Below, piece by piece: positions 5,551 to 6,511 of a DNA stretch of 6,511 nucleotides. Position 1 is the first letter of the stretch. The number at the start of each line of letters is the position of its first letter. This stretch comes from Chloroflexota bacterium (GTDB lineage: Bacteria; Chloroflexota; Anaerolineae; B4-G1; SLSP01), in contig JAAZNO010000413.1 of assembly GCA_012798275.1 (NCBI GenBank), positions 1 through 6,511 on the forward strand, written 5' to 3'. The position numbers and the translations under genes were made by a program. The notes under the pieces are model-generated. The model worked only from the letters and a program-made list of their open reading frames with translations, made no database searches and had not been told where the DNA came from.

Positions 5551-6225
5551 ATGGCAAAGATCTCAGTGGTGATTGCAGACGATCATGTCCTCGTGCGTCA
5601 GGGCATTCGCCGATTTCTGGAGTCGGCAGGCGACATCGAAGTGCTGGCTGAGGTCGGCGATGGGCTGGAATTGCTGCGGAAGCTGGCGCAGGTGTCGCCG
5701 GATGTGGTGCTGCTGGATCTGCACATGCCGCAGATGACCGGCATCGAGGCCGCGCAGCGGATCAAGCGCGACTATCCGCGCGTGCGCATTCTGGTTCTGA
5801 CCGCTGATGACGCGGTCCCGCAGGTTCTGGCGCTTCTCAAAACTGGCGCGGATGGGTATGTGCTGAAGACTGCGCGCATGGAGGAAGTCATCCACGCGGT
5901 GCGGCAGGTCTACAGCGGAAATGTCGCCCTCAGTCCTCAGGTGGCCACGCAGGTAGTGCATCACGCCAGAATGCCGTCTGCGCCAGAGGACGAGGCGCCG
6001 CTTTTTATCGAGCCGCTGACAGAGCGCGAGCTGATGGTGTTGCGACTTGCGGCGCAGGGCAAGACCAACCGGGAAATCGGTCAGGCGCTGGCCATCAGTC
6101 ATCGGACGGTGCAGGGACATCTGGCAGACATTTACGACAAGCTGCATGTTCACAGTCGAACCGAAGCGGTGACGGAAGCGCTCAAATTGGGTTGGATGAC
6201 TATCGAGCGGGGAGGTAAGCCTTGA
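5551..6225 (+). CDS. NarL/FixJ-family two-component response regulator
   Basis: The 224-residue cytoplasmic regulator has a receiver domain at about 4-120 and a LuxR-type helix-turn-helix at about 155-217. Receiver residues are all present: acidic pocket Asp10-Asp11 (IADDH), phospho-acceptor Asp56 (VVLLDLHMP), switch Thr84 (LVLTADD) and Lys106 (GYVLKTAR). The linker at about 138-154 is acidic and Pro-rich. The output domain reads LTERELMVLRLAAQGKTNRE (156-175), then IGQALAISHRTVQGHLADIY (176-195), close to the family pattern with Gln replacing the common Lys in TVKxH. Phosphorylation by a sensor kinase is expected to release the DNA-binding domain and permit dimer binding at target promoters. 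No kinase lies within the window; it may be further away or this may be an orphan. The ribosome site is poor: AAGG at 5537-5540 is 10 bases from the ATG, or GGGG at 5542-5545 is five bases from it. Target genes cannot be read from the sequence. Confidence 0.95.
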   Translation: MAKISVVIADDHVLVRQGIRRFLESAGDIEVLAEVGDGLELLRKLAQVSPDVVLLDLHMPQMTGIEAAQRIKRDYPRVRILVLTADDAVPQVLALLKTGADGYVLKTARMEEVIHAVRQVYSGNVALSPQVATQVVHHARMPSAPEDEAPLFIEPLTERELMVLRLAAQGKTNREIGQALAISHRTVQGHLADIYDKLHVHSRTEAVTEALKLGWMTIERGGKP

Positions 6226-6235
6226 GGGTCGGTGT

Positions 6236-6253
6236 CCCCGCCATTTGGCGGGG
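6236..6253 (+). terminator. Hairpin just after the response-regulator gene
   Basis: CCCCGCC (6236-6242) is the exact complement of GGCGGGG (6247-6253) around ATTT. It starts 10 bases after the stop codon. The following bases (TGGACAGCAG) contain no T-tract; short T runs appear only later (6266-6269 and 6275-6278). It is most likely the transcript end of the regulator gene, but not a textbook intrinsic terminator. Confidence 0.5.
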
Positions 6254-6274
6254 TGGACAGCAGCTCTTTGGCGC

Positions 6275-6303
6275 TTTTCATGGCAGGCAGCGCGCGGTAT
6301 GCT
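6275..6303 (+). promoter_or_regulatory. Candidate promoter in the right-hand spacer
   Basis: TTTTCA (6275-6280) and TATGCT (6298-6303) each match the sigma-70 consensus at four of six positions and are 17 bases apart. The -10 context GCGGTATGCTG resembles GCGGTATAATG upstream of the secreted-protein gene. The expected start point is near 6310. There is no convincing coding sequence just downstream, so if active it may drive a small RNA. Chance occurrence is quite possible. Confidence 0.3.
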
Positions 6304-6309
6304 GGCCGT

Positions 6310-6434
6310 AAGTGGGATGGAAGAGCGTCATTACTGTGCGCTGTGAATATTTTGGGACATCTCTACGCTCTTCGAGAGACGCCGTTGCTGGAGCGATATT
6401 GGCGATAGGCCAGGGGCAGCGGCGTCTTTTCGTT
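6310..6434 (+). ncRNA. Possible small structured RNA (unassigned)
   Basis: GAAGAGCGT (6320-6328) is the exact complement of ACGCTCTTC (6365-6373), closing a 36-base interior. Directly after it comes a terminator-like stem at 6377-6427 with a T-rich tail. A candidate promoter precedes the region at the right distance, so a transcript of about 125 bases would begin and end neatly. CTCT (6368-6371) can alternatively pair with AGAG (6375-6378), which would disrupt both stems. I do not recognise any known RNA family. The only plus-strand reading frame from ATG 6299 encodes 15 residues and has no ribosome site. Confidence 0.25.
6377..6434 (+). terminator. Terminator-like hairpin with T-rich tail
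   Basis: AGACGCCG (6377-6384) is the exact complement of CGGCGTCT (6420-6427), and inside it CTGG (6388-6391) can pair with CCAG (6410-6413). The stem is followed by TTTTCGTTTT (its first T closes the stem), the best T-tract after any hairpin in this window. The loop is larger than in most intrinsic terminators. It lies about 150 bases past the response-regulator stop, so it could end that transcript or a separate small RNA. Confidence 0.45.
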
Positions 6435-6498
6435 TTCCAAAGCTGCGGACTTCTGTGCTCTTTGCGGTCAGGTCGGTTTGAGTGAGTCTGCGAGCGTT

Positions 6499-6511
6499 GC
6501 ACGCAGCGTGC
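6499..6511. repeat. Palindrome at the window's right edge
   Basis: GCACGC (6499-6504) and GCGTGC (6506-6511) are exact complements around a single A. The window ends at the last base, so the full length of the palindrome and what follows it are not visible. It could be an operator or the start of a longer hairpin. Confidence 0.4.

Noticed and set aside
6278..6502. A 74-codon frame on the minus strand at the right end
   Set aside because: The translation has low-complexity basic composition and no motif, and it runs through the hairpins; no support for a gene.

Overview
The window is a stretch of GC-rich bacterial chromosome carrying five protein genes, all on the + strand, separated by unusually hairpin-rich intergenic DNA. 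The style of the spacers (C/G-run palindromes, an ATTCGTG triplet, a GCTGACY tandem) and the gene set (aldo/keto reductase, secreted barrel-like protein, penicillin-binding protein 1C, alkyltransferase-like protein, NarL-type regulator) remind me of Chloroflexota. That placement rests on general resemblance only; there is no rRNA or other phylogenetic marker here.

Layout. Positions 1-304 hold no gene. They contain three successive inverted repeats (14-49, 63-101, 115-146) and then a leader with a short GCTGACY tandem and a strong Shine-Dalgarno. Positions 305-1261 encode an aldo/keto reductase with the complete Asp/Tyr/Lys/His tetrad. A 67-base gap follows, with a perfect 12-bp hairpin and a consensus TATAAT placed so that the next transcript would start at, or next to, its own ATG. 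Positions 1329-2435 encode a membrane-anchored or secreted protein of unknown function. After 30 bases, 2466-4910 encodes a class A penicillin-binding protein of the PBP1C type. Positions 4911-5173 are a palindrome-dense spacer. Positions 5174-5476 encode an alkyltransferase-like (ATL) DNA-damage protein with Trp in place of the MGMT cysteine. Positions 5551-6225 encode a NarL/FixJ response regulator without an adjacent kinase. Positions 6226-6511 hold no convincing gene but contain hairpins, a terminator-like structure and a possible small RNA.

How the genes fit together. The secreted protein and PBP1C are probably one transcript and both act at the cell envelope. The reductase, the ATL protein and the response regulator look like independent housekeeping or stress genes, each with its own spacer. 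I see no mobile-element gene, CRISPR array, tRNA or rRNA, and no clearly new multi-gene system. The most interesting signals are the predicted leaderless promoter, the uncharacterised secreted protein beside PBP1C, the three hairpin clusters in the spacers, and the candidate small RNA at the right end.
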